In this document: one piece after another, positions 7,784 through 15,908 of the stretch
Layout: every line of letters starts with the position of its first letter
How positions within the stretch are numbered: position 1 is the first letter of the stretch
From: DASUPK01 sp963728875
GTDB taxonomy: Bacteria > Actinomycetota > Thermoleophilia > Solirubrobacterales > 70-9
Length of the DNA: 64,000 nt
Assembly: GCA_963728875.1 (NCBI GenBank)
Contig: CAVSLJ010000001.1
Coordinates: forward strand, 434,001 to 498,000
Direction of reading: 5' to 3'
Position numbers and translations under genes: made by a program
The notes under the pieces: model-generated
What the model was told of the DNA's origin: nothing
Databases searched by the model: none
The model's input: only the letters and a program-made list of their open reading frames with translations

Positions 7784-9414
7784 ACCGGCATCACCCCGTG
7801 CTTCTTCCAGGGACGGTCGACGCGCTTGTTGGCCGCCATCCGCAGGCCGCGGATGATCGTCGGCCGCGTCTCGCGCGGGTCGATGATGTCGTCGATCATC
7901 GCGTTGCCGGCGGCGATGTACGGGTCGATCTGCTCGCGGACCGCCTCGAGCATCTTCTCCCGGGTCTCCTCCGGATTGTCCGACGCCTCGATCGCCGAGC
8001 GGCCGATGATGTTGACCGCGCCCTCCGCGCCCATCACCGAGATCTCCGCCGACGGCCAGGCGACGATCAGGTCCGGCTCATACGCCTTGCCGTTCATCAC
8101 GTAGTAGCCGGCGCCGTAGGCCTTGCGGACCACGACGGTCACCTTCGGCACGGTCGCCCGCGAGACGGCGTAGAGCATCTTGGCGCCGTGGCGGATGATC
8201 CCGGCGTGCTCGACCTTCGAGCCGACCATGAATCCCGGCACGTCCTGCAGGAAGACGAGCGGGATGTTGAAGGCGTCGCAGAGGTTGATGAAGCGGGCCG
8301 CCTTGTCCGCTGAGTCGTTCTCGAGGATGCCGCCGAGCTGCTTCGGCTGGTTGGCGACGATGCCCGACCGGCTGCCCGCCGAAGCGGGCGAGGCAGGTGA
8401 TGATCGTCTTCGCGAACTTCGGCTTGATGTCGAAGTAGACGCCGTCGTCGACGATCTCGCTGATCACGTCGTACATGTCGTACGGGTGCCGCGGGGACTC
8501 GGGGACGATGTCGAGGAGCTTCTCGGACATGCGGTCCTCCGGATCCTTCGCCTCGGCGATTGGCGGCCGCTCCTCGCAGTTCGGCCGGGAAGTAGGAGAG
8601 GTAGTCCTTGACGACCTGGATGCACTCCTCGTCGTCCTTCACCTCGAGGTCGCCGACGCCCGATTTGCGGCAGTGGACCTTGGCGCCGCCGAGGTCCTCC
8701 ATCGAGATGTCCTCGCCGGTGACCGCCTTGGTCAGGTGGGGGCCGGCGAGCGCCATCGCGCCCTGGCCGACCACCATCGGCACGAAGTCCGAGAGCGCCG
8801 GGATGTAGGCGGTGCCCGCGGCGCAGGGCCCGAGCATCGCGGCGACCATCGGGATCACGCCCGACATCACGACCTCCTCCTGGAAGAGGTGGCCCGAGCC
8901 GGCGAACAGCGACCCCGCGGCCTCCTGGATCCGCGCGCCGGCGGAGTCGAGCAGCCAGATGAACGGCATGCGCTTCGACAGCGCCATCTCGCGGAGCCGA
9001 GCGACCTTGAGCTCGCCGGTCATCCCCATCGAGCCGGCCATCACGGTGAAGTCGTAGGCGGCGATGGAGCAGCGGCGGCCGTCGACGTCGCCCCAGCCGG
9101 TGATCACCCCATCCGCCGGAGCCTCCTTCCCCTCCATGTTCCGCTGCGAGAAGTGCGGCCGGCCGTGGATGCCGAGCTCGACGAAGGTGCCCGGGTCGCA
9201 GAGCAGGTCGATCCGCTCGCGGGCGGTGAGCTTGCCGCGCTCGTGCTGGAGGGCGATCTTCTCCTCGCCGCCGCCGAGCTTCGCCTGGTCACGGCGGGCG
9301 TGGACGTCCTCGGTGAGCCCCTTCATCCCGGTGGACTCGCCGCCCTCCACCTTGTCCGGCGCCTCCGGGCGCCTCGCCGGCGTGGTCCTTCTTGGTCTCG
9401 TCAGTGGCAGCCAT
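7780..9414 (-). CDS. Acyl-CoA carboxylase carboxyltransferase (beta) subunit, frameshifted three times as sequenced
   Basis: This subunit moves carboxyl from biotin to an acyl-CoA. The restored length is about 543 residues, normal for PccB/AccD-type subunits. Family segments include HERGKLTARERIDLLCDPGT, the oxyanion-type LDSAGARIQEA, MLGPCAAGTAY, and in the C-terminal half PGFMVGSKVEHAGIIRHGAK and YGAGYYVMNGKAYEPD. Extra bases occur in GGG 9367-9369, near 8574-8579 and in CCC 8363-8365. ATG 9414 shares a base with the enoyl-CoA hydratase stop. No biotin carboxylase subunit is in the window; the free biotinyl domain at 30402 could be the partner. Confidence 0.85.
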
Positions 9415-10193
9415 CAGCGTCCCTTCCATTCGGGCTCGCGCTTCTCGAAGAAGGCCTTGACGCCCTCCTGGATGTCCTCCGTGGAGAAGGTGAGCGAGAG
9501 CTGTGAGCGCAGGAACTCGAGCGCGTCGTCGAGCGCCATGTCCTGCTGTCGGTACATCGCGTCGTGGCCGAGCCGCATCAGCACCGGGCTCTTCGAGGCG
9601 AGCTTGGCGGCCCACTCGTCGACGGCGGCCTGGAACTCGCCCTCCGGCAGGACCTTGTTGGCGAGCCCGTACTCCACAGCCTGCTCCGCGGAGATCTGCT
9701 CGCCGAGCAGCATCATCTCGTTGACCTTCTTCCGCGGGACGTTGCGGTAGATGATCGACATGATCATGTAGGGGAAGGCACCGACGTTGATCTCGGGGGT
9801 CCCGAAGCGGGCGCCCTCCTTCGCGATCAGCAGATCGCAGGAGAGGGCCAGCCCCATGCCGCCCGCCAGCACGTGGCCGTTCGCGGCGCAGAGCGAGGGC
9901 TTGCCGAGGCGCGGCATCAGCCGGAAGTACTCGAGGAATAGGTCCGAGGCGAAGTGCTTCTGCACAAGAGGCGCGTCGGCCGCGAAGCTGCCGAGGTCGG
10001 CTCCCGCGCAGAACACCTTGTCGCCGGCGCCGGTGAGGACCACCGCGCGCACGGCCTCGTCGTCACGCGCGGACTTCATCGCGTCCACCAGCCCCGCGAG
10101 GAGCTCGCCGTTGAGCGCGTTGCGCTGGTCGGGTCGGTTCAGGGTCACCGTCGCGACCCCGTCGCTCACCTCGTAGAGCAGCTCGTCGGCCAT
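9414..10193 (-). CDS. Enoyl-CoA hydratase/isomerase family protein
   Basis: A 259-residue crotonase-fold protein and the first gene of the leftward operon. Signatures are LNRPDQRNALN, FCAGADLGSF (about 61-70) and the oxyanion segment AANGHVLAGGMGLALSCDLL (about 103-122). One catalytic-type Glu is at about 134 (TPEINVG). The usual second Glu about twenty residues later is not obvious, so it may be an isomerase or hydrolase rather than a true hydratase. TAGGGT lies 9 nt before ATG 10193. The half-palindromic box at 10231-10246 is a candidate operator. Confidence 0.87.
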   Translation of the reverse strand: MADELLYEVSDGVATVTLNRPDQRNALNGELLAGLVDAMKSARDDEAVRAVVLTGAGDKVFCAGADLGSFAADAPLVQKHFASDLFLEYFRLMPRLGKPSLCAANGHVLAGGMGLALSCDLLIAKEGARFGTPEINVGAFPYMIMSIIYRNVPRKKVNEMMLLGEQISAEQAVEYGLANKVLPEGEFQAAVDEWAAKLASKSPVLMRLGHDAMYRQQDMALDDALEFLRSQLSLTFSTEDIQEGVKAFFEKREPEWKGR

Positions 10194-10230
10194 CGGCCCG
10201 CCACCCTAGTGGAAAGTGGCGGTGATGGGA

Positions 10231-10246
10231 AGTACTACGTCCTACT
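10231..10246. promoter_or_regulatory. Imperfect palindrome related to the box at 15832
   Basis: AGTACTACGTCCTACT pairs 6 of 8 positions and contains the half-site TCCTACT, the same half-site as the perfect palindrome at 15832-15847. It sits between the hydratase operon and the divergent MMPL gene. Confidence 0.5.
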
Positions 10247-10266
10247 GCCCACTGTCATTGCAGGGC

Positions 10267-10289
10267 TTTCCGTGCCCCGGCTACGGAAA
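10267..10289. promoter_or_regulatory. Inverted repeat TTTCCGT-9 nt-ACGGAAA
   Basis: Perfect 7-bp arms at 10267-10273 and 10283-10289 in the same divergent intergenic region, closer to the MMPL gene. Candidate operator; no regulator can be named. Confidence 0.4.
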
Positions 10290-10320
10290 AACCCCATAGC
10301 GGGATACCCGGAACCGCGCA

Positions 10321-10326
10321 TAGGAT
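10321..10326 (+). promoter_or_regulatory. -10 element, probable leaderless promoter
   Basis: TAGGAT ends 8 nt before GTG 10335 and supports that start over longer upstream extensions. Confidence 0.5.
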
Positions 10327-10334
10327 CGACCCTC

Positions 10335-12392
10335 GTGCGGAAGCTGGGGCACTTTGCCTATCGCAGGAGGAGAGGGCTGGCGCTGGTCGCTGGCCTCCTC
10401 GCCGTCGTCAGCGTGCTCGGAAGCGCCTCCGTCTTCGACAACGTGAAGCCGTTCGGTTTCCAGGACCCCGCCTCCGAGAGCTCCCTCGCCTACAAGGAAC
10501 TGCGCGACGACACCGGGGAGCGGCCCGTTCCGGAGGTCGAGCTGCTCGTTCACCCGGCCGCCGGCAATCTGCAGGCCGCTGCCGCACGTGCCGGTGCTCG
10601 GTTGCAGCGGATCCCCGGCATCCGGCGACTCGTCGTCCCAGCGGCGGATCGAGAGCTGATCTCAGATGACGGCCGAGAGGCCCTGGTGCTGGCATTCATC
10701 TCCGCGGACGTCTCGGACATCTCGGAGGTCGGCGCCAGGGTCCGCGACCGGTTCTCGGGCTACCCGGGCGTCACGGTCGGTGGCGCAGCCGTGACGGTCG
10801 ACGAGTTGACGACGACCACCCGGGACGACCTGCAACGGATCGAGCTGTACGCCCTCCCGCTGCTCCTGCTCCTCTCGCTGCTCATCTTCCGAGGCCTCGT
10901 GGCGGCACTGCTGCCCGTCATCGTCGGAGCGCTCTCGATTCTCACCACGTTGCTCCTGCTCAATGGGCTGACCACGGTCGTCGACATCGATTCGTTCGCG
11001 ATCAACATCGTCACGGGTCTCGGGCTCGGACTCGCGATCGACTACAGCCTCTTCCTGGTCACCCGGTTCAGGGAGGAGCTCAGAACGAAGAGCACGGTGG
11101 AGGCGACGCTCGCTGCAACGACGGCGGCGCTCGGTCGCATGATCGTCTTCAGCGGGCTGACCGTGGCCGTCTCCTTGATCGCACTCTGCATCTTCCCGCA
11201 GCGCTTTCTCTATTCGATCGGCATCGGAGGGGCGTTGGTTGCCCTCACCTCGGCGGCGGTCTGCCTGTTGTTCCTGCCCGCGTTTCTCGCCTTGCTGGGA
11301 AGCAAGGTCGACGCCCTTGCCCCTCCGACTCTTCAGGGAACGCCAAGCGGCCGACGGTGGTTTGCGATCGCTCGCTTCGTCCTGACGCATCCGGTGAGCG
11401 TCGCACTGTGTGCCGTGGGGGTGATGGTCGTGGCAGGCCTGCCCTTCCTGCGAGTCGGGCTGACGCAGGCGAACGCACGGATCCTGCCGACGACCGCCAG
11501 CGCCCGGCAGGTCGATGACGCCGTCGCCAAGCGATTCGAGGCGAACCCCGGGGAGCGCATCGTCGTGGTCGCACCCACGCGCGTGAAAGCCGCGGCGGCG
11601 GCACACACCCTCAATCATCAGAGCGCGGTCGCCACGGTCGAGCCGCCCGTCCAGGTTGCGCGGAAGCTCTTCCGAGTAGATGCTGAGCTCGCGGTGGATC
11701 CGTACTCCGACGAGGCGCTCGACACAGTGCGGTACCTGCGTGACAAACGCTGGGCAGCCGGGACGCGGATCGCCGGTGCGCCGGCCGAGCTCGTGGATCA
11801 ACGCCACAGCCTTGCTTCCCACCTGCCCCTGGCCCTCGGCTTCATCGTGCTCTCGACGGCCCTGATCCTGTTCTTCCTGACGCGCTCCGCCGTCCTCCCC
11901 TTGATCGCCCTTGCGATGAACACGCTGACCGTGAGCGTCGCCTTCGGCGTCCTGGTGCTGATCTATCAGGATGGCCGCCTCGAGGGCGTGCTCGACTACA
12001 CGAGTCAGGGGGCGCTGGACACATCCATGCCGATTCTGCTGTTCGCCGTGGCCTTCGGACTCTCAACGGACTACGGCGTATTCCTCCTGCAGAGGATCAG
12101 CGAGGCGCGCAAGCACACGGAGACCGAGGACGGCGCGATCGCGGCGGGGCTCGTCTCGAGCGGGCGGGTGATCACCGCGGCCGCCGTGCTCTTCGCCGTC
12201 GCGATGGGTGCGTTTGCCTTCTCGAACCTGATCTACGTGAAGGAGGTGGCGGTCGGAGCCGCCGTCGCCGTGCTCGTCGATGCGACCATCGTCAGGGCGT
12301 TTCTGCTGCCCGCCATTCTCGGGCTGCTGGGGAGCTTCGCGTGGTGGTCGCCGAAATGGCTCAGCCGAAAGACGCCGGCCGGGCTCAGCTGA
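10335..12392 (+). CDS. MMPL/RND family transporter
   Basis: About 685 residues. MMPL proteins are inner-membrane RND-type exporters of lipids or lipid-linked molecules. The layout is typical: one N-terminal membrane segment (LALVAGLLAVVSVLGSASVF), an extracytoplasmic domain, five hydrophobic segments in the first half with the MMPL signature GLGLGLAIDYSLFLVTRFRE, a second extracytoplasmic domain, and a repeat of the membrane unit with FGLSTDYGVFLLQRI. The frame is open further upstream, but that stretch is antisense to the hydratase; GTG 10335 fits the leaderless promoter. Its 3' end overlaps the convergent GGDEF gene by 8 bp. Confidence 0.88.
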   Translation: MRKLGHFAYRRRRGLALVAGLLAVVSVLGSASVFDNVKPFGFQDPASESSLAYKELRDDTGERPVPEVELLVHPAAGNLQAAAARAGARLQRIPGIRRLVVPAADRELISDDGREALVLAFISADVSDISEVGARVRDRFSGYPGVTVGGAAVTVDELTTTTRDDLQRIELYALPLLLLLSLLIFRGLVAALLPVIVGALSILTTLLLLNGLTTVVDIDSFAINIVTGLGLGLAIDYSLFLVTRFREELRTKSTVEATLAATTAALGRMIVFSGLTVAVSLIALCIFPQRFLYSIGIGGALVALTSAAVCLLFLPAFLALLGSKVDALAPPTLQGTPSGRRWFAIARFVLTHPVSVALCAVGVMVVAGLPFLRVGLTQANARILPTTASARQVDDAVAKRFEANPGERIVVVAPTRVKAAAAAHTLNHQSAVATVEPPVQVARKLFRVDAELAVDPYSDEALDTVRYLRDKRWAAGTRIAGAPAELVDQRHSLASHLPLALGFIVLSTALILFFLTRSAVLPLIALAMNTLTVSVAFGVLVLIYQDGRLEGVLDYTSQGALDTSMPILLFAVAFGLSTDYGVFLLQRISEARKHTETEDGAIAAGLVSSGRVITAAAVLFAVAMGAFAFSNLIYVKEVAVGAAVAVLVDATIVRAFLLPAILGLLGSFAWWSPKWLSRKTPAGLS

Positions 12393-14121
12393 CGGTGACT
12401 CTCTCGCGCTCGAGGGCGCGGAGGAACGCCTCGACGACCGGCTGCGAGAACTGCTTGCCGGACCAGCGAATCAGCTCCTCGCGCGCCTTCGCGGGACCGA
12501 TCGCCAGCCGATAGACCCGGTCGCTGGTCATCGCCTCATAGGCGTCGCCGACGGCCAGAATCGAAGCCTCGATCGGAATGTCATCGCGAGAGAGCCCCTT
12601 CGGGTACCCCGTGCCGTCGGGGCGCTCGTGGTGGGCGAGGATCCACTCCCGAACGTCATCCAACTCGCGGCTGGAGAGGATTCGAGCGCCGAGCTCGGGA
12701 TGCCGTTTCATCTGCGCCATCTCCTCAGTGGTGAGCGGACCCGGCTTGCACAGAATCGAGTCCGGCACACCGATCTTGCCGATGTCGTGAAGGACGCCGG
12801 CGAGCCTGATGCGCTGCACCCGGTCCTCGTCCATCCCGAGCTCCGTGGCCATCATCTCGCAGAAGTGGCCCACGGTCTGGCTGTGCTTGGCGGTGCCCGT
12901 ATCGCGCTGGTCGAGCGCCTCGGCCAGGCTCAGGACCGTCGCCAGATGTGACTGTGCCTCGATGTTTCGCCTGCCGCTGACCTCGCCCAGGACACCGGTG
13001 ACCTCGGGGCTGTAGATCACGGCCCTGTCGCGTCCGAGCGCCTTGGCGGCGCGAAGCGCGCGATCGCCATTCGAGAGCAGGCCGGCGAGATCTCGAGCGT
13101 GCTCCGGGAAACTCGCCACTCCGGCGGAGGCCGTGACCTCGATCTGGGGCTTGACGAAGGTCTGGCGGATGGCCTGCAGCATGTCCTCGGCGAACAGGAA
13201 CGCCGTGTGCTGGTCCATTTCCGGGAGCAGGATTGCGAACTCCTCGCCGCCGGATCGAGCAACCACGTCCATCAGGCGAGTCTTCTCCTCCAGCAGGTTG
13301 GCCACGCCGTAGAGGATCCGGTCACCGGCCGCGATCCCGTGCCGGGTGTTGATCCGGTTGAACCGGTCGACGTCGATCACGATCACGCTCAGCGGTCGAT
13401 TGTGTGGCGCTGCGCGCTCGATCTCGCGCTCCACGGCTTCGTGCAAAGCGACGCGGTTCGGCAGCCCGGTCAGCGGATCGGTGCGCGCGGCATCGGTGAG
13501 CCTGCTCAGGAGGCGCTCGACTCTGGATCGCAGGTACGTCAGCAGGGTCGCAGCCGTGATCAGGGTCCCGGTCGTGATCACGAAATGGCTGATCGCCGTG
13601 TGCTCGCCGCCCGTGGGTATCGGGGTGACGAGGATGGCGACGGCGTAGTTGACCGCGGCCCAGGCGACATTCAGAGCGGCGTCGACCTTGGAGAGCGGGA
13701 AGTAGAAGACGTAGAGCCCGACCCAGAGATACATCAGCGCATAGCCGCTGATCGCATTCCCGCTGGAGATCACGGCGGCGGTGGTGAGCACGGTGGCGAG
13801 CGCCGGGCCCAGGCGCATCAGCCAGATGGGGAGCTTGCCCGCGCCGAGGAACATGAACACGGCCCAGCCGGCCGCGGACGCCTGGATCAGCAAGAGCGCC
13901 CTGACGTCGAAGTAGGCGGGGTGAGGGAGGAGTACCGCCAGGGTGCCGGTTACGCAGGCGCCTGCGGCGAGATACGCCTGGGCGAGCGCGATCGGGCGCT
14001 TTGCGGCCGGGCCCGAGAGCAGGCTCTTCGGGTCGTTTGCACGCAGACGACGGTCTCTGCGCTTGCTTCGCTCTCCCTCCTCGAGGGACGGAAGCATTCC
14101 TCCCATTGCCACTAGTCCCAT
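12385..14121 (-). CDS. Membrane GGDEF plus HD-GYP protein (cyclic-di-GMP turnover)
   Basis: A 578-residue signalling protein. About six hydrophobic segments lie between residues 45 and 195. A GGDEF domain follows (ARTDPLTGLPNRVALHEAVE; active-site variant SGGEEF) and then an HD-GYP domain with HDIGKIGVPD, HHERPDGTGYP and AVGDAYEAMTSDR. GGDEF makes cyclic-di-GMP and HD-GYP degrades it; both sets of key residues look intact, so the balance must be set by the sensor part. TACTCT 8 nt before ATG 14121 supports this start. No other partner gene lies beside it. Confidence 0.9.
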   Translation of the reverse strand: MGLVAMGGMLPSLEEGERSKRRDRRLRANDPKSLLSGPAAKRPIALAQAYLAAGACVTGTLAVLLPHPAYFDVRALLLIQASAAGWAVFMFLGAGKLPIWLMRLGPALATVLTTAAVISSGNAISGYALMYLWVGLYVFYFPLSKVDAALNVAWAAVNYAVAILVTPIPTGGEHTAISHFVITTGTLITAATLLTYLRSRVERLLSRLTDAARTDPLTGLPNRVALHEAVEREIERAAPHNRPLSVIVIDVDRFNRINTRHGIAAGDRILYGVANLLEEKTRLMDVVARSGGEEFAILLPEMDQHTAFLFAEDMLQAIRQTFVKPQIEVTASAGVASFPEHARDLAGLLSNGDRALRAAKALGRDRAVIYSPEVTGVLGEVSGRRNIEAQSHLATVLSLAEALDQRDTGTAKHSQTVGHFCEMMATELGMDEDRVQRIRLAGVLHDIGKIGVPDSILCKPGPLTTEEMAQMKRHPELGARILSSRELDDVREWILAHHERPDGTGYPKGLSRDDIPIEASILAVGDAYEAMTSDRVYRLAIGPAKAREELIRWSGKQFSQPVVEAFLRALERERVTVS

Positions 14122-14129
14122 CGCTCTGA

Positions 14130-14135
14130 AGAGTA
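14130..14135 (-). promoter_or_regulatory. -10 element, probable leaderless promoter
   Basis: TACTCT on the minus strand ends 8 nt before ATG 14121 of the GGDEF/HD-GYP gene. Confidence 0.45.
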
Positions 14136-14216
14136 TCGGCGCAATTTGGACACTTCTCGTGCCCAGTAATCAGGAAATATTTCGTGCCCGAACAACTTTT
14201 CGCAGTTGCACGGACC

Positions 14217-14236
14217 CGATTTCGACTAGAAAATCG
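14217..14236. terminator. Small hairpin after the P450 gene
   Basis: Arms CGATTT/AAATCG with an 8-nt loop, 3 nt beyond the P450 stop. A weak candidate terminator. Confidence 0.35.
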
Positions 14237-14239
14237 CGC

Positions 14240-15673
14240 CTAGTCGGGCACCTCTGCCTGACTGATCGTAATCGGCTTCGGGGTGCTGAAGCGCCGGGAG
14301 CCGGCCGGAGATTGGACACCAGGTGAGATTCGACGCACCAGCGCCTGGCCCTCCCTGCCGGGCGACAGGGTGAAGCGGCGCCGGGCGACCGGCTCATCGC
14401 TCTCCTGGACCAGGGCGAGCTCGGCCTCCTCGAGAACGGTGCGCAGCACGACGGCAAGCTCGTATTGAGCCAGTGAAGCACCCAGGCAGCGGCGAATTCC
14501 GCCGCCGAAGGGAATCCAAGCGCCGCCCTCCATCCCCTTCGGATCCGACTCGAGGAAGCGCTCCGGGCGAAACTCCTTGGGCTGGGGGTACAGCTCGGGA
14601 TCGCTGTGGATCAGGTAGATCGCGACCATCAGGACGGATCCCGCCGGGAGGCTGTAGCCCATCAACTCGATCGGGGTCAATGCCTTCCGGGCCGCGATGG
14701 GTATGACCGGCCTGCGCCTCAGAGCCTCCTTGACGACCGCCATCAGATAGGTCTGGTCACCGGCCTGCAACTCACGCATCAGCCGCTCGAGCTTGTCGGG
14801 GGATCGGAGCAGCCGCTCGAAGGACCAGGTCAAGCCGGCCGTGGTCGTCTCATAGCCAGCCATCAGCATCGTCAGGAGCTCATCGCGAATGACGGTGTCA
14901 TCGAGCGGCGTACCGTCCTCGTAGGTGGCCTGGACGAGCAGCGACAGGGCGTCATCCCGGATATCCGTCAGCGGATCGCTCTTGCGCTCAGCGATCAGCT
15001 CGTAGAGGATCTCGTCGATCCCGTCGATGAACTTCATCAGGCGGGCGTAGGGGGAGATACCGCCCATCTCATGCCGGAACCAGGGGATCAGGGTGAATGG
15101 GGACTCGCAGCGATCCATCATCTGCGGGATCAGCGTGCGGAGCTTGGCCTCTCGGTCGCTCGTCCCATCGGTTCCAATCGCGATGCGCATCATCACCTCG
15201 AATGAGATGGCCTCCATCTCGCCCAGCAGGCGGATCTCGGATCCCGGCTCCCAGGTCGCGACCCGATCGCGCGCGATGCCCGCGATCAGCTCGCGGTACC
15301 GCTCGGCGTGACGACCGACGACGGGAAGCAGGATCCGCCGGTGATGAAGATGCTCCGGGCCGTCCATCACGAGGATCGAGTGATTGCCGACGACGTCCCT
15401 GAAGATGCCGTTGGTGTCGCCGGCTCGGAAGTACTCCGGGTCGGCGGTGAGAACCTGCTTCGCCGCCGCCGGGTCGGCGATGACGAAGACGTTCTCGGCC
15501 GGGCCGAGACTCAGCGAGAAGATCGGTCCGTACCGCTCCCGGCACTTCTCCATGAAGTCGATGGGCCGGTACATCCATCGAAGCGTCTGCACGGCGCCCG
15601 GCAGTCGCGGCCCGGGCGGGAGGGTTCCGCGGAGCGCGCCGTTGTCGACGAGGTCGGATTCAATCGTCGGCAT
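14240..15673 (-). CDS. Cytochrome P450
   Basis: A 477-residue heme monooxygenase if started at ATG 15673, which has GAGGGG 9 nt upstream; in-frame ATGs lie further 5' and the N-terminus is uncertain. All P450 hallmarks are present: I-helix AGYETTTAG (about 272-280), ExxR in KEALRRRPV (about 315), PERF at about 370-373, and the heme loop PFGGGIRRCLGA with Cys396 as the iron ligand. No redox partner is adjacent; the rubredoxin at 44774 is far away. It diverges from an acyl-CoA dehydrogenase across a region holding the 15832 palindrome, suggesting co-regulation in hydroxylation and oxidation of a lipid. Confidence 0.9.
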   Translation of the reverse strand: MPTIESDLVDNGALRGTLPPGPRLPGAVQTLRWMYRPIDFMEKCRERYGPIFSLSLGPAENVFVIADPAAAKQVLTADPEYFRAGDTNGIFRDVVGNHSILVMDGPEHLHHRRILLPVVGRHAERYRELIAGIARDRVATWEPGSEIRLLGEMEAISFEVMMRIAIGTDGTSDREAKLRTLIPQMMDRCESPFTLIPWFRHEMGGISPYARLMKFIDGIDEILYELIAERKSDPLTDIRDDALSLLVQATYEDGTPLDDTVIRDELLTMLMAGYETTTAGLTWSFERLLRSPDKLERLMRELQAGDQTYLMAVVKEALRRRPVIPIAARKALTPIELMGYSLPAGSVLMVAIYLIHSDPELYPQPKEFRPERFLESDPKGMEGGAWIPFGGGIRRCLGASLAQYELAVVLRTVLEEAELALVQESDEPVARRRFTLSPGREGQALVRRISPGVQSPAGSRRFSTPKPITISQAEVPD

Positions 15674-15824
15674 GGCGTGATTCCCCTCGGTCACCGGATG
15701 ATTCATCCCTACTCGCTTTTTAGTACTTCCGTCCATTGGCAACTCTATGGAGGATCGGGTATCGATACATCAGCATTAATCCCATTCTTCGATCCTGGGA
15801 AATCCCCTTCATCATGCGCCTTGC

Positions 15825-15847
15825 AGTAGGAAGTAGGAAGTCCTACT
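15825..15847. promoter_or_regulatory. Operator array: tandem half-site plus perfect palindrome
   Basis: AGTAGGA occurs at 15825-15831 and again at 15832-15838, followed by the inverted TCCTACT at 15841-15847. The last two form a perfect 7-2-7 palindrome (15832-15847). It lies between the divergent P450 and acyl-CoA dehydrogenase genes. A related box is at 10231. Confidence 0.7.
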
Positions 15848-15908
15848 ATTCACTTTGCGGGCGCGCCGAACCGGCCCCGCTCCAACCCTGACCGAAGGAG
15901 ACCGAGCA

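Noticed and set aside
9954..10334. An N-terminal extension of the first MMPL protein
   Set aside because: The extension is antisense to the enoyl-CoA hydratase gene, and the leaderless promoter at 10321 points to GTG 10335.
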